DNA of 64,000 nucleotides, from NCBI GenBank assembly GCA_963974475.1, contig CAXBCR010000007.1, positions 1-64,000 on the forward strand, given 5' to 3'. Origin of the DNA: CAJXZP01 sp963974475. Lineage in GTDB: Bacteria > Bacteroidota > Bacteroidia > Flavobacteriales_G > Salibacteraceae. A model generated the notes under the pieces. The model saw nothing but the letters and a program-made list of their open reading frames with translations, ran no database searches and had not been told where the DNA came from. Shown piece by piece: positions 51,642-59,564 of the stretch (position 1 is its first letter; each line of letters starts with the position of its first letter). Both the position numbers and the translations under genes were made by a program.

Positions 51642-54530
51642 CTAGTTTACATACAAGTCCTTCTCTTTCACCATAATTACTTCACCCAATTTCTGTAAAC
51701 GGTCTAAATCAAACTTACTTACATCTCCTACAATAGTCATAATGATTGGCTTACCCTTTAACTCTGCTTTTTGAAAATTAACAATATCCTGAAAGTCCAA
51801 TTCAGCATATTTACCTGCATTAACTTCATTCGGGTCCTTTACATATCCAACTCTTGACCAATACTCGTAAGAATTCAAAATGTATCTAAAATTAGGTCGA
51901 GAGGATTGCGCTTTTTCCGTTAAAGAAGAAACGATATTACCCATCCGTTCTGGTTTCTCTGGCATGAAATTAATCAACGAATCCATTACTTCAATAGCCT
52001 CATTCGTTTTATCCGATTGACATCCCACAAAAGCACTAAAAACGTTTTGTTTGCCCACCAATGGAGCCATTCTATATCTTCCATAGGCTGCATAAGCTAA
52101 CGACCTAAACTCTCTAATTTCTTGAAAAATGAGGCTCGACATGTCGCCTCCAAAATAATTATTGAATGCAGAAATCTTCACCCCCATGTAATTGTTTCTT
52201 TCAGAACCTAGTACATTGAAAGTAATCTGACTTTGAACAGATTTTTTACGTTTGATTATATAAATCTTTGTTTCATTAGAGGGTACATAATCCTTTACCC
52301 AATAAGGTTGTGACGGTGTACGGGTTTCGGTAAAACCTAAATTTGTAGCACTCCACTTTTTCACATTTTCTGCATCCACATTACCTGTATATTCAATGGT
52401 AAATTCATAATCAACTACTTTATGAAATAAGCCCACTAGGTCGGCTGCAGTAAGTTTTTTCAATTCCTTTTTAGTCAATTCTCTCTGTAACGGTGCATTT
52501 TCTTCATACAACACATAATTAGCCAAACTTTGAGAAATATAAGAAGGTTCATCACGACTTATCTTCTTTTCTCCTTTCAAATCATCTAACAATTTGTCCA
52601 TTTTGGATTCATCCACATTGGCATCCGTTAAAATCTGATTGGTCAGTTTTAATATTTCTTCCAAATTTTCATCCACTCCTTCTATACTTATCACAAAATT
52701 ATTTTCAGAAGCTTCAAAATAATACGAAGCACCAAGTCTGTGAAACGCTTCTTTAAGCTCAGTTGAACTCTTATCCCCCGTTCCGGTTGACATCATGTAT
52801 GCTGCTAAATGAGCGAGTTCAGGATACGTTTTGGTACCTACATTGTATTTGATTTCTAAATCAAACACGTTATTAAATGGATTTTTAACTTGATGTAAGG
52901 TTATCCCCTTCTGTACATTAACCGTTTTAATGTCATTTTGAAAATCTACATAACGAGGCGTTAATTTTGTGGTTGGGATTTTAGCCAATTTAGCTGCAAA
53001 TTCTGATGGTCCTTCGTTTTTTGGTACAACTGGTTCAAATTTTGGTTTTTCAATTTTATCCTTTTTAGGGAAACCCATTTCAGAAATTAAACTAAGGTGA
53101 TTTGGAGTAAAATACTTATTAGCTACCGCTACAACATCCGCTTTAGTAATAGTGCTCAAAACATCCCATTTAGCTTTATACTCATTCCAAGATTTACCTT
53201 CCATATAGGCCGAAACCATATACAGGGTTCGTTCATAATTACTTTCATCTTGCAATGCAAGTTCCTTTTTCTTATTTAAAATAATAGCTTGAAAATACTC
53301 ATCTGAAAAATCACCCGACTTAAGTTTTTCAATTTGCTCCATCACAATTGCCTCTGCTTTTTCGATACTTTGACCAACTATTTTGGGCACATAAAATACC
53401 ATTGTGGATCCATAGTCATTGTAAGGCATTTGCATTAATTGTGAAACCATAATAAGGCCTTCATCACTTACTTTATCCAAATAACCAGTCATTTCATCGT
53501 TACTCAAAAATTGAGTAGCAATTTCATATAAAAAGGCATCTTTATCACTCGTACTTGGGCTTCTATATCCTAAAACGCCAATTTTTATTGGGGTTAATTT
53601 CACTTCCACCACTTCTTTACTCGTAAAAGGTTCTTCTTTGTATTCCGGAAATACTGGAATTTCTCCGGTTCTCCATTTCCCGAATTTAGCGGCTATCATT
53701 GGTTTAATTGTTTCGGTATCAAAATCACCCGATAATGCCAAAACCATATTGTTTGCTACATAATATGTATCAAAAAATTCATACATCTTTTTTAACGATG
53801 GGTTTTTAAGATGGGCTATACTTCCTAATATGGTTTGCGTTCCATAGGGATGCTTTTTGTACATGCTTGAATTATATGCTTCTAAAAGTTTACCGAATCC
53901 ACCATCCATAGAGATGTTCTTTTCTTCGTACACCGTTTCCAACTCCGATTGAAATAATCTAAAAACAGGATTTTCAAAGCGGTGGCTATACAGTTCTAAC
54001 CATTTTTCCATTTGATTAGATGGAAATGTATTGTGATAAGCCGTGAAATCTTCTGACGTAAAAGCATTTACCCCTGTAGCTCCCATTCCTTTGAGAATCT
54101 TATCAAATTCATTTGCAATGGCATAGTCTCCCGCTTTTTGCGAAACCCGGTTTATAGCCATTTGAATAGAATCTCTCTCTTCCACCGCATCTGTAGTACC
54201 CAATTGTTCGTATAAGTAATTGATACTATCCAAATAGGGTTTCTCTTTTTGGTAATCGATGGTTCCCATGTCTTGGGTACCTTTAAAAAGTACGTGTTCT
54301 AAATAATGCGCAATTCCGGTGGCATCACTTGGGTCATTTTTACCTCCGGCTTTAATGGCCACCATTCCGAATACTTTGGGTGCATCATGATTTTCCGTTA
54401 ACATTACCGTTAGCCCATTGTCTAAGGTATATTCGGTTACTTTCATGGCCCCGGATTCCTTTTGGGCGGTGCTAAAAAGCGGTAACAAAAAGAAGATGTA
54501 GATGAGTTGGGTTATTTTGAATTTTTGCAT
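51642..54530 (-). CDS. M16-family zinc peptidase, secreted
   Basis: A 962-residue peptidase with signal peptide MQKFKITQLIYIFFLLPLFS...AQ. The inverted zinc motif is H75YLEH79 in GIAHYLEHVLFKGTQ, with the third ligand Glu in ETVYEEKNIS. A second, non-catalytic M16 domain (about 530-960) follows. Bacteroidota enzymes of this type are periplasmic or outer-membrane associated and degrade peptides. It is a single gene with its own -7 box. Confidence 0.93.
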   Translation of the reverse strand: MQKFKITQLIYIFFLLPLFSTAQKESGAMKVTEYTLDNGLTVMLTENHDAPKVFGMVAIKAGGKNDPSDATGIAHYLEHVLFKGTQDMGTIDYQKEKPYLDSINYLYEQLGTTDAVEERDSIQMAINRVSQKAGDYAIANEFDKILKGMGATGVNAFTSEDFTAYHNTFPSNQMEKWLELYSHRFENPVFRLFQSELETVYEEKNISMDGGFGKLLEAYNSSMYKKHPYGTQTILGSIAHLKNPSLKKMYEFFDTYYVANNMVLALSGDFDTETIKPMIAAKFGKWRTGEIPVFPEYKEEPFTSKEVVEVKLTPIKIGVLGYRSPSTSDKDAFLYEIATQFLSNDEMTGYLDKVSDEGLIMVSQLMQMPYNDYGSTMVFYVPKIVGQSIEKAEAIVMEQIEKLKSGDFSDEYFQAIILNKKKELALQDESNYERTLYMVSAYMEGKSWNEYKAKWDVLSTITKADVVAVANKYFTPNHLSLISEMGFPKKDKIEKPKFEPVVPKNEGPSEFAAKLAKIPTTKLTPRYVDFQNDIKTVNVQKGITLHQVKNPFNNVFDLEIKYNVGTKTYPELAHLAAYMMSTGTGDKSSTELKEAFHRLGASYYFEASENNFVISIEGVDENLEEILKLTNQILTDANVDESKMDKLLDDLKGEKKISRDEPSYISQSLANYVLYEENAPLQRELTKKELKKLTAADLVGLFHKVVDYEFTIEYTGNVDAENVKKWSATNLGFTETRTPSQPYWVKDYVPSNETKIYIIKRKKSVQSQITFNVLGSERNNYMGVKISAFNNYFGGDMSSLIFQEIREFRSLAYAAYGRYRMAPLVGKQNVFSAFVGCQSDKTNEAIEVMDSLINFMPEKPERMGNIVSSLTEKAQSSRPNFRYILNSYEYWSRVGYVKDPNEVNAGKYAELDFQDIVNFQKAELKGKPIIMTIVGDVSKFDLDRLQKLGEVIMVKEKDLYVN

Positions 54531-54554
54531 AATTTTAGTTTGTTAGATTATTCC

Positions 54555-54562
54555 CAAAACTA
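54555..54562 (-). promoter_or_regulatory. Candidate -7 box for the M16 peptidase gene
   Basis: Leftward TAGTTTTG fits TAnnTTTG, 25 nt before the ATG. Confidence 0.42.
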
Positions 54563-54620
54563 TAATATTCATCCAAAACAAAAAAGAGTTCTTGTTTTAA
54601 GTTATCTACGTAAATACCTT

Positions 54621-54677
54621 TAACCACGGATGGACGGATATGTTTATTTTAGCAGTGGTTCGGTGCATTCGTGGTTA
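54621..54677. repeat. Imperfect inverted repeat in the arsG-M16 gap
   Basis: TAACCACGGATG and CATTCGTGGTTA pair over twelve bases with one mismatch, with a 33-nt loop. A T run follows on the + strand. It may be a dispersed intergenic repeat or a weak terminator. Confidence 0.45.
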
Positions 54678-54782
54678 GTTTTTTAAGGTTAAAAACAATG
54701 TGAAATTCAACTTTTTGCTACGGATGGTCCATTTTGTTTTCTTTACTAAGACCATCCTAATTACAAAAAGCAAATCACCAGG

Positions 54783-55493
54783 CTATTCTATTAATCCCGT
54801 AAATATGGATACATAATACAACCCAGTCAAGATGAAAACCACCCCAGCTACAATACGCATTACCTTTTCTACCTTGGTGATTTTGGTGTAAAACACACCC
54901 ACTTTGCCCGCAGCGAAAGCTAATAAATAAGTGAATAAAATCACAGGTAATCCGGTACCAAAAGCGAACACGATGGGTAAATACAATCCATCTGCGCTAG
55001 ATACGGTCATGGGGATTAACATTCCGAAAAACAAGGCGCCACTATACGGACAAAATGCTAAAGCAAACACTACTCCGATTAAAAACGAGCCTAATAAGCC
55101 TTTGTCTTTAAACTTCTCTGTTAGCGTTTCTGTAAAGCTAGATTTCCCTAAAAAATTAAGTTTAATCACGTCCAACATAATCAAACCGATAATGATTAAT
55201 AAGGGACCTAAATACTTCTCTCCGTTCTGGTTAAAGAATCGAGCTATATGAAATTTACTCGCTCCAAAGTATAAAATCAAGCCAATGGCGGTATAACTAA
55301 ATGCACGCCCAAGCGAATAAATTAACCCACTTAGAAACACCATTTTTTTGTTGGTGATGTTTTTTGAAATGAAGGCGGTAGCGGTAATATTGGTAGCCAA
55401 AGGGCACGGGCTAATGGCTGTCATTAGCCCGAGCATAAAGGCTGATAATATTGGAATATTGTAGTTATCCAATAGCGTTTGAAAGAAATCCAT
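54783..55493 (-). CDS. arsG: ArsG-like permease (CcdA/DsbD transmembrane family)
   Basis: Six-helix membrane protein of 236 residues of the CcdA/DsbD superfamily. Reactive cysteines are Cys30 in AISPCPLATN and Cys148 in LAFCPYSGALF, placed as in thiol-shuttling permeases. Together with the ArsF-like lipoprotein directly upstream (adjacent codons) it matches the ArsF-ArsG pair linked to export of aromatic aminoarsenicals in Shewanella. It could instead simply pass electrons to the periplasmic thioredoxin-fold proteins of this operon. Last gene of the operon. Confidence 0.75.
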   Translation of the reverse strand: MDFFQTLLDNYNIPILSAFMLGLMTAISPCPLATNITATAFISKNITNKKMVFLSGLIYSLGRAFSYTAIGLILYFGASKFHIARFFNQNGEKYLGPLLIIIGLIMLDVIKLNFLGKSSFTETLTEKFKDKGLLGSFLIGVVFALAFCPYSGALFFGMLIPMTVSSADGLYLPIVFAFGTGLPVILFTYLLAFAAGKVGVFYTKITKVEKVMRIVAGVVFILTGLYYVSIFTGLIE

Positions 55494-55931
55494 TTATAGG
55501 TTTTTCAGTTGTTTATTTACTTTGGTTTTAAATCTTTTAGAAAACTCGGCTTGGTCGTTACCAAAAGTAAAAGCAAAATCAGTGAGGTCAATTTTTGTTT
55601 CTACACCATCAATAATTACATTCAAAAACAAAGAAGTACCCGCAGCTTCAAATTTTTCGGCCAATGCGTAATTTTCTTCTTCATCAATATTTACAGTTTT
55701 AAAGGTGATTGTACCCGCTTTCACTTCTTCGGCAAAATACTTTTCTAAGGTATATTTAGTGCTTGATTCAATAGCGTTACACGTCATGCAACGATGGGTT
55801 GAATGGAAATCTAAAACTTCAATTTTGTTGGTAGTTTTAGACGTTGTTTGGTTGTTGTCTTGAGCGTTTCCGGTACACGAACCAAATACTATTGCCATGG
55901 CAAATGCTGCTACTAGTTTAAACTTTTTCAT
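55494..55931 (-). CDS. arsF: ArsF-like thioredoxin-fold lipoprotein
   Basis: A 145-residue exported protein. The lipobox is FGSC (Cys19) and a thioredoxin-like CMTC pair lies at 48-51 (STHRCMTCNAIE). The rest (LEKYFAEEVKAGTITFKTVNIDEEEN) follows the nitrophenyl-compound nitroreductase subunit ArsF family. That family works with ArsE in reducing nitroaryl arsenicals. It abuts the ArsG-like permease. The redox role is likely; the exact substrate is inference from family and neighbours. Confidence 0.75.
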   Translation of the reverse strand: MKKFKLVAAFAMAIVFGSCTGNAQDNNQTTSKTTNKIEVLDFHSTHRCMTCNAIESSTKYTLEKYFAEEVKAGTITFKTVNIDEEENYALAEKFEAAGTSLFLNVIIDGVETKIDLTDFAFTFGNDQAEFSKRFKTKVNKQLKNL

Positions 55932-55941
55932 AATTTTAATT

Positions 55942-56619
55942 TTATTGTTTACACTCTTTTTTGTTCTTATTTAAAATATCTGTTTTGGTATAATCACTTT
56001 TTAATACCGGATTCCATTCGAAATCACTCACTGCTGTAACCGTGAAATTGTCTTTGGCATTTGTGCTCAAAAGCATTTCCGAAAATTCATTTTCTAAGTC
56101 TTTCAACTTATCCAAATCACATGATTCTAACTCCCCTTTTTCGGCTTGTGCTCCTAGCACGTTAATCTCATCAGGTTTCACCCCTTTGTTCATTTTAACG
56201 ACCACGGTTTTGCCGTTATCAATGCGTTGAACCACGTATATTCCTTCGATGTTATTCGATACATAAAACGAATTAAATTGATACCGTCCTCCAGTAAGGT
56301 AAACTGCCACATCTGTTAGGCATGGCGAGCCTTTGCTCACAATTCGGGTGTTGGTTCTATCTACAATTCCACCCGGATACAAAGCTAACAACCCTTCATT
56401 TAAGCCTAACATTCCAACCACCAAACCATCACATAAATGTCCGTGGAATTTTTCTAAATCTTGTAAGGTGATTTCATGGTATAAGCCCAATCTTCCTTTC
56501 GAAAAATCAGTATCGTTTACTTTAATGATTGGTCCTTTTGTAACGGATGGAGTTTCCGTTTCCTCAGGCGCACAGCCTAATAAGGTCACAGAAATTACAA
56601 TGTATATCCACTTTTTCAT
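55942..56619 (-). CDS. FmdE-domain lipoprotein
   Basis: A 225-residue lipoprotein (LLGC, Cys16) with an FmdE/FwdE-like domain. KFHGHLCDGLVVGMLGLNEG at 57-76 carries the His-x-His-x-Cys set (His59, His61, Cys63) used for metal binding in the family, and a further Cys lies in KGSPCLTDV. FmdE was first named from formylmethanofuran dehydrogenase subunit E, but no methanofuran genes are here. In this operon it more likely binds a metal or metalloid in the periplasm. Function unproven. Confidence 0.78.
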   Translation of the reverse strand: MKKWIYIVISVTLLGCAPEETETPSVTKGPIIKVNDTDFSKGRLGLYHEITLQDLEKFHGHLCDGLVVGMLGLNEGLLALYPGGIVDRTNTRIVSKGSPCLTDVAVYLTGGRYQFNSFYVSNNIEGIYVVQRIDNGKTVVVKMNKGVKPDEINVLGAQAEKGELESCDLDKLKDLENEFSEMLLSTNAKDNFTVTAVSDFEWNPVLKSDYTKTDILNKNKKECKQ

Positions 56620-56627
56620 AATCCTAT

Positions 56628-57605
56628 TTATAAAATCACATTAAATAAATATCCCGAAATAATAATATTCAGCGTCACCACGCCAAAGAATATAGCAATC
56701 AGTTTAAACGTCATTACTTTTTTCAAGAGCATGGCTTCGGGTAACGATAACCCAACTACGCCCATCATAAACGCAATAGCTGTACCTATAGGAATTCCTT
56801 TAGCTACTAGAACTTGAACCACAGGTAAGATTCCTGAGGCATTTGAATACATGGGAACGGCTAACATGGTTGCAATGGGTACGGCAAATAAATTGTCTTT
56901 ACTCATATATAGCTCAAAAAACCCTTCAGGAATATAGCCGTGCATTAAACCGCCAATGCCAATTCCAATAATCACGTACCAAATAATTCCTTTTACAATG
57001 ATGAGGACCTCCCTCCAAATGATTGGTAATCTTTGACCAAATGTTTGATGCTCTTCTTGAAAAGCATCTTGCTCTTTTTGGGAGTTGGCAAGTAATTCTT
57101 TCACCCACGGGGTGAGATAACGTTCTAGGTTTAATTTCTGTAAAATGAACCCTGAAATAGTACCGAGTAATACCCCACTCACCACATAAATAGCGGTCAT
57201 TTTCACACCGAATAATCCAATAAATAAGCCTATGGCGACTTCGTTTACTAATGGTGAAGTAATTAAGAATGCGAACGTTACTCCTAAAGGAATTCCGCCT
57301 TGCACAAACCCAATAAACAACGGTACCGATGAACAGGAACAAAACGGAGTAACTACGCCAAACAAACTGGCCATCAAATACTCTAACCCAAATAATTTAT
57401 TGCGCGACAAGTAATTACGTACCCGGTCGATTGGGAAATAACTATTTACAACGCCCATTAACGAAATGACTACAAAGAGTAAAATCAGAATTTTGGTAGT
57501 ATCGTAAATAAAGAAATTAAGCGCCTCAGCCAAATGGCTTTCGTGCGTTAAACCGAGGGTGTCATAAACAAACCAGTCGGCAATATTTTGTATCCAGTCA
57601 AACAT
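56628..57605 (-). CDS. arsP: ArsP-like permease (DUF318 family)
   Basis: A 325-residue inner-membrane permease with eight to ten helices. The Cys-Ser-Cys motif VTPFCSCSSVPLF (Cys89, Cys91) and AFLITSPLVNEVA are hallmarks of the ArsP/DUF318 family, which exports trivalent organoarsenicals. A cytoplasmic loop near 165-195 separates the two halves. It sits inside an operon with an ArsR regulator and thiol proteins. Copper or zinc efflux relatives exist, so the substrate is inferred. Confidence 0.84.
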   Translation of the reverse strand: MFDWIQNIADWFVYDTLGLTHESHLAEALNFFIYDTTKILILLFVVISLMGVVNSYFPIDRVRNYLSRNKLFGLEYLMASLFGVVTPFCSCSSVPLFIGFVQGGIPLGVTFAFLITSPLVNEVAIGLFIGLFGVKMTAIYVVSGVLLGTISGFILQKLNLERYLTPWVKELLANSQKEQDAFQEEHQTFGQRLPIIWREVLIIVKGIIWYVIIGIGIGGLMHGYIPEGFFELYMSKDNLFAVPIATMLAVPMYSNASGILPVVQVLVAKGIPIGTAIAFMMGVVGLSLPEAMLLKKVMTFKLIAIFFGVVTLNIIISGYLFNVIL

Positions 57606-57613
57606 ATTAATTT

Positions 57614-57694
57614 AATTATGAATTAGTTGAATTACGAACTGATTTTTGAATATCTTTTTTCATAATTCGTAATTTACAGATTCGTAATTATTTA
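57614..57694. repeat. A/T-rich inverted repeats with AATTACGAA units
   Basis: GAATTACGAA (about 57629) pairs with TTCGTAATT twice (about 57667 and 57681). ATTATGAA and TTCATAAT form a second pair. The cluster fills the gap between two operon genes and could attenuate or process the transcript. Confidence 0.5.
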
Positions 57695-58062
57695 AGTTTT
57701 TGTTGTAAGATTTTTTCAAGTTCGTCAAACTCAAAATAACCTTCGTGTCGGTAATACTCATTTCCATTTTCGTCTAAAAACACTTGAGTTGGAATTAAAT
57801 CAAACTCGAATGCCTTAGAGGCCTCTTTACCTTCATCGGTCCACACATCATAAAAAATGGTCGCTACTTGTGTAGGATATTTTTCTTCTACTTGCTTAAT
57901 TACACTTTGCATTTTCTGACAAGGAATACACTTTACAGAACCTAATTCTATAAAAGTTACTTTTACATTCTCATCACTTTTTTTATTGTTTTTTTGTTCC
58001 GTTTGAGCACAAGAACTCAGTGATATTAGTAAAAAAAGCATACTTAGTTTTAGTATTTTCAT
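57688..58062 (-). CDS. Thioredoxin-fold lipoprotein
   Basis: A 124-residue protein with a lipoprotein signal (SLSSC, Cys18) and a thioredoxin fold with CIPC at 45-48 (GSVKCIPCQKM). The cis-Pro loop IPTQVF follows. It is probably a periplasmic thiol oxidoreductase, reduced through the CcdA/DsbD-like permease of the same operon. A larger gap (82 bp with repeats) separates it from arsP. Confidence 0.85.
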   Translation of the reverse strand: MKILKLSMLFLLISLSSCAQTEQKNNKKSDENVKVTFIELGSVKCIPCQKMQSVIKQVEEKYPTQVATIFYDVWTDEGKEASKAFEFDLIPTQVFLDENGNEYYRHEGYFEFDELEKILQQKLK

Positions 58063-58112
58063 GACGTTGTTTTCTAATTAATTTGATGTTTCGAAATGAT
58101 TGTATATCAATT

Positions 58113-58577
58113 TTAGCAACAAGATGATTCTGTGGTAGATGGACTACAACATGATGAATTTTTAGTTTCTGGAGCAGGTGCACAGCAAGAGGAAGTTTCC
58201 TTTTCCGGTGCAGGTGAACAACAAGAAGAAGCAGCTCCTTTGTCAATAGAAGATACATCTCCTATGGTTGGAAATCCTTTTTGTGCCCATTTAGTAAGTC
58301 CGTTGCTCATATTGAACACGTTTTCATATCCGTTATTCATCAATAAATACGTGGTTTTTAAACTTCTATCACCTTCGCTACATACCATTACTACTTCGGT
58401 ATCTTTTGGAATTTCAGTAAATCTACTTTCAAATTCACTGTACGGAATGTGCATTATATTGGGCACATCAAAGGCCAATTGGCTCACTTCATTATTTTCG
58501 CGTACATCTACTATTAATGCTCCGTTACTTACTTTACCCTTTGTGGTAGTTGGGCATATTTCTTTAGCTCTTTCCAT
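58113..58577 (-). CDS. Rhodanese-like protein with cysteine-pair tail
   Basis: A 154-residue protein. A rhodanese domain (about 1-105) has the reactive Cys66 in VVMVCSEGDRS. A tail at 115-154 repeats SSCC(S/A)PAPE-like units, placing Cys pairs at 119-120, 131-132, 143-144 and 153-154. Rhodaneses move sulfane sulfur. The tail looks made to bind soft metal(loid)s such as As(III), which is inference. No signal peptide, so it is cytoplasmic. It lies 12 nt after the small CxxC protein gene. Confidence 0.85.
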   Translation of the reverse strand: MERAKEICPTTTKGKVSNGALIVDVRENNEVSQLAFDVPNIMHIPYSEFESRFTEIPKDTEVVMVCSEGDRSLKTTYLLMNNGYENVFNMSNGLTKWAQKGFPTIGDVSSIDKGAASSCCSPAPEKETSSCCAPAPETKNSSCCSPSTTESSCC

Positions 58578-58589
58578 GATTATGATTTT

Positions 58590-58829
58590 TTATTGGTTGA
58601 TTAAATTCAATACTTCTTCTTTGGAAGGAACTCTTCCTTTTACCACTATTTTTTCGTCAATAACAAGTACTGGAGTAGTCAACACATTGTACTTCATTAT
58701 TTCCATAATGTCCTCTACTTTTTCAATAGTTGCATCCAAGTTGTTTTGTGCTACTACTTCGGTAACTACTGCTGTGGTAGATTTACATTTAGGACATCCT
58801 GTACCTAAAATTTTAATTGATTTTGTCAT
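58590..58829 (-). CDS. Small thioredoxin-fold CxxC protein (possible ArsE)
   Basis: A 79-residue protein of the TM0996/MTH895 glutaredoxin-like family. GTGCPKCKST places the redox pair at Cys12 and Cys15, and TTPVLVIDEKIVVKGRVPS carries the cis-Pro loop. Proteins of this size commonly accompany ArsR and permease genes. With ArsF and ArsG in the same operon it may be the ArsE partner, but that is inferred from position. Cytoplasmic. Confidence 0.82.
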   Translation of the reverse strand: MTKSIKILGTGCPKCKSTTAVVTEVVAQNNLDATIEKVEDIMEIMKYNVLTTPVLVIDEKIVVKGRVPSKEEVLNLINQ

Positions 58830-58892
58830 AATTCTATTTTTTAATTCTAATTGTTTATCGCAAATAGGCGATTGATATAGTTAAAAAAAACG

Positions 58893-59222
58893 CTAACACG
58901 TTTTTCTGTTTGTTTTTTCATTAAACAAGCCATTAAATAGGTCTTGCGCTCGTTCCCACGTTTCCATATTAATACAGTATTTAATTTTAGGTGGATTCAA
59001 TTCTCCCTGAATTAAATTTACATTTTTCAACTCTTTTAAATGCTGAGAAATGGTGGATTGGGCAATCGGAAATACATCCACTAAATCACCCGTAAAACAA
59101 CACGTACTTTTTTCTAAGTGCTTTAAAATAGCAATGCGTGTAGGATGTCCTAACGCTTTTGCTAACCGAGCCAACTCTTCAGTGTCGGTTTTATACGGGA
59201 TATGGTTTGGCGCTCTTTTCAT
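58893..59222 (-). CDS. arsR: ArsR/SmtB-family metalloregulator
   Basis: Winged-helix repressor of 109 residues, first gene of the operon. LGHPTRIAILKHLEKSTCCFTGDLV carries adjacent cysteines where classic ArsR has the ELCVCDL arsenite site, and IAQSTISQHLKELKNVNLI is the recognition helix. A C-terminal Cys (KTC) may add a ligand. Thiophilic metal(loid) sensing is therefore likely. The ATG at 59222 (MKRAPNHIPYK) is preferred over 59234. It lies 63 nt before the small CxxC protein gene. Confidence 0.9.
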   Translation of the reverse strand: MKRAPNHIPYKTDTEELARLAKALGHPTRIAILKHLEKSTCCFTGDLVDVFPIAQSTISQHLKELKNVNLIQGELNPPKIKYCINMETWERAQDLFNGLFNEKTNRKTC

Positions 59223-59326
59223 TGTTAATCGCAAATTAACGATAAGTATTTGGATTGATAACTGATTTATGTTTTTATTTTGGGTTAAAATGTTGTTAAG
59301 AAATAGAGATGAACTTAAAGGTATTT

Positions 59327-59359
59327 AGTCGGGGCGCGACTCCGAGTCGCACTCCGACT
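59327..59359. repeat. REP-like G/C-rich hairpin
   Basis: AGTCGGGGCGCGACT and AGTCGCACTCCGACT pair over 15 positions with one G-U and one mismatch around a CCG loop. It is much richer in G and C than its surroundings. Its first 13 bases recur at 30728-30740. Confidence 0.7.
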
Positions 59360-59510
59360 TACGATAATCCTTCTCCGGCAATGACTAAGCCATTCAAGAT
59401 TCCCTGATAATAAATAAAACCCAAACAATTCGTATTTATACATGGTTTATTAAGCCTAAAAACACCACTAAAACCCTATTCACATTTTTAAGAAACCATT
59501 AAAAAACTTT

Positions 59511-59530
59511 CACTAATTAGTGTATTTTTG
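59511..59530 (+). promoter_or_regulatory. Promoter with adjoining palindrome for the GTPase operon
   Basis: CACTAATTAGTG (59511-59522) is a perfect palindrome directly followed by TATTTTTG (59523-59530), a TAnnTTTG box. A protein bound at the palindrome would cover the -33 to -7 spacer. The ATG follows 35 nt later. Confidence 0.5.
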
Positions 59531-59564
59531 AGCCTAATTGAACTAAAACAAAATAGGCTAGACT

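Larger units (their letters stand above)
59235..59564. other. Divergent intergenic region, ars-like operon and GTPase operon (330 bp)
   Basis: Contains promoters for both operons, a strong 33-nt hairpin at 59327-59359, and a 12-nt palindrome touching a -7 box at 59511-59530. A/T-rich repeats TTAATCG and TTAACGAT just before arsR might be its operator. No coding frame seen. Confidence 0.6.

Noticed and set aside
58132..58875. 247-codon rightward open frame opposite the rhodanese and CxxC protein genes
   Set aside because: It is a shadow of the Cys- and Ser-rich repeats on the other strand; its residue makeup is unnatural and it overlaps two well-supported genes.
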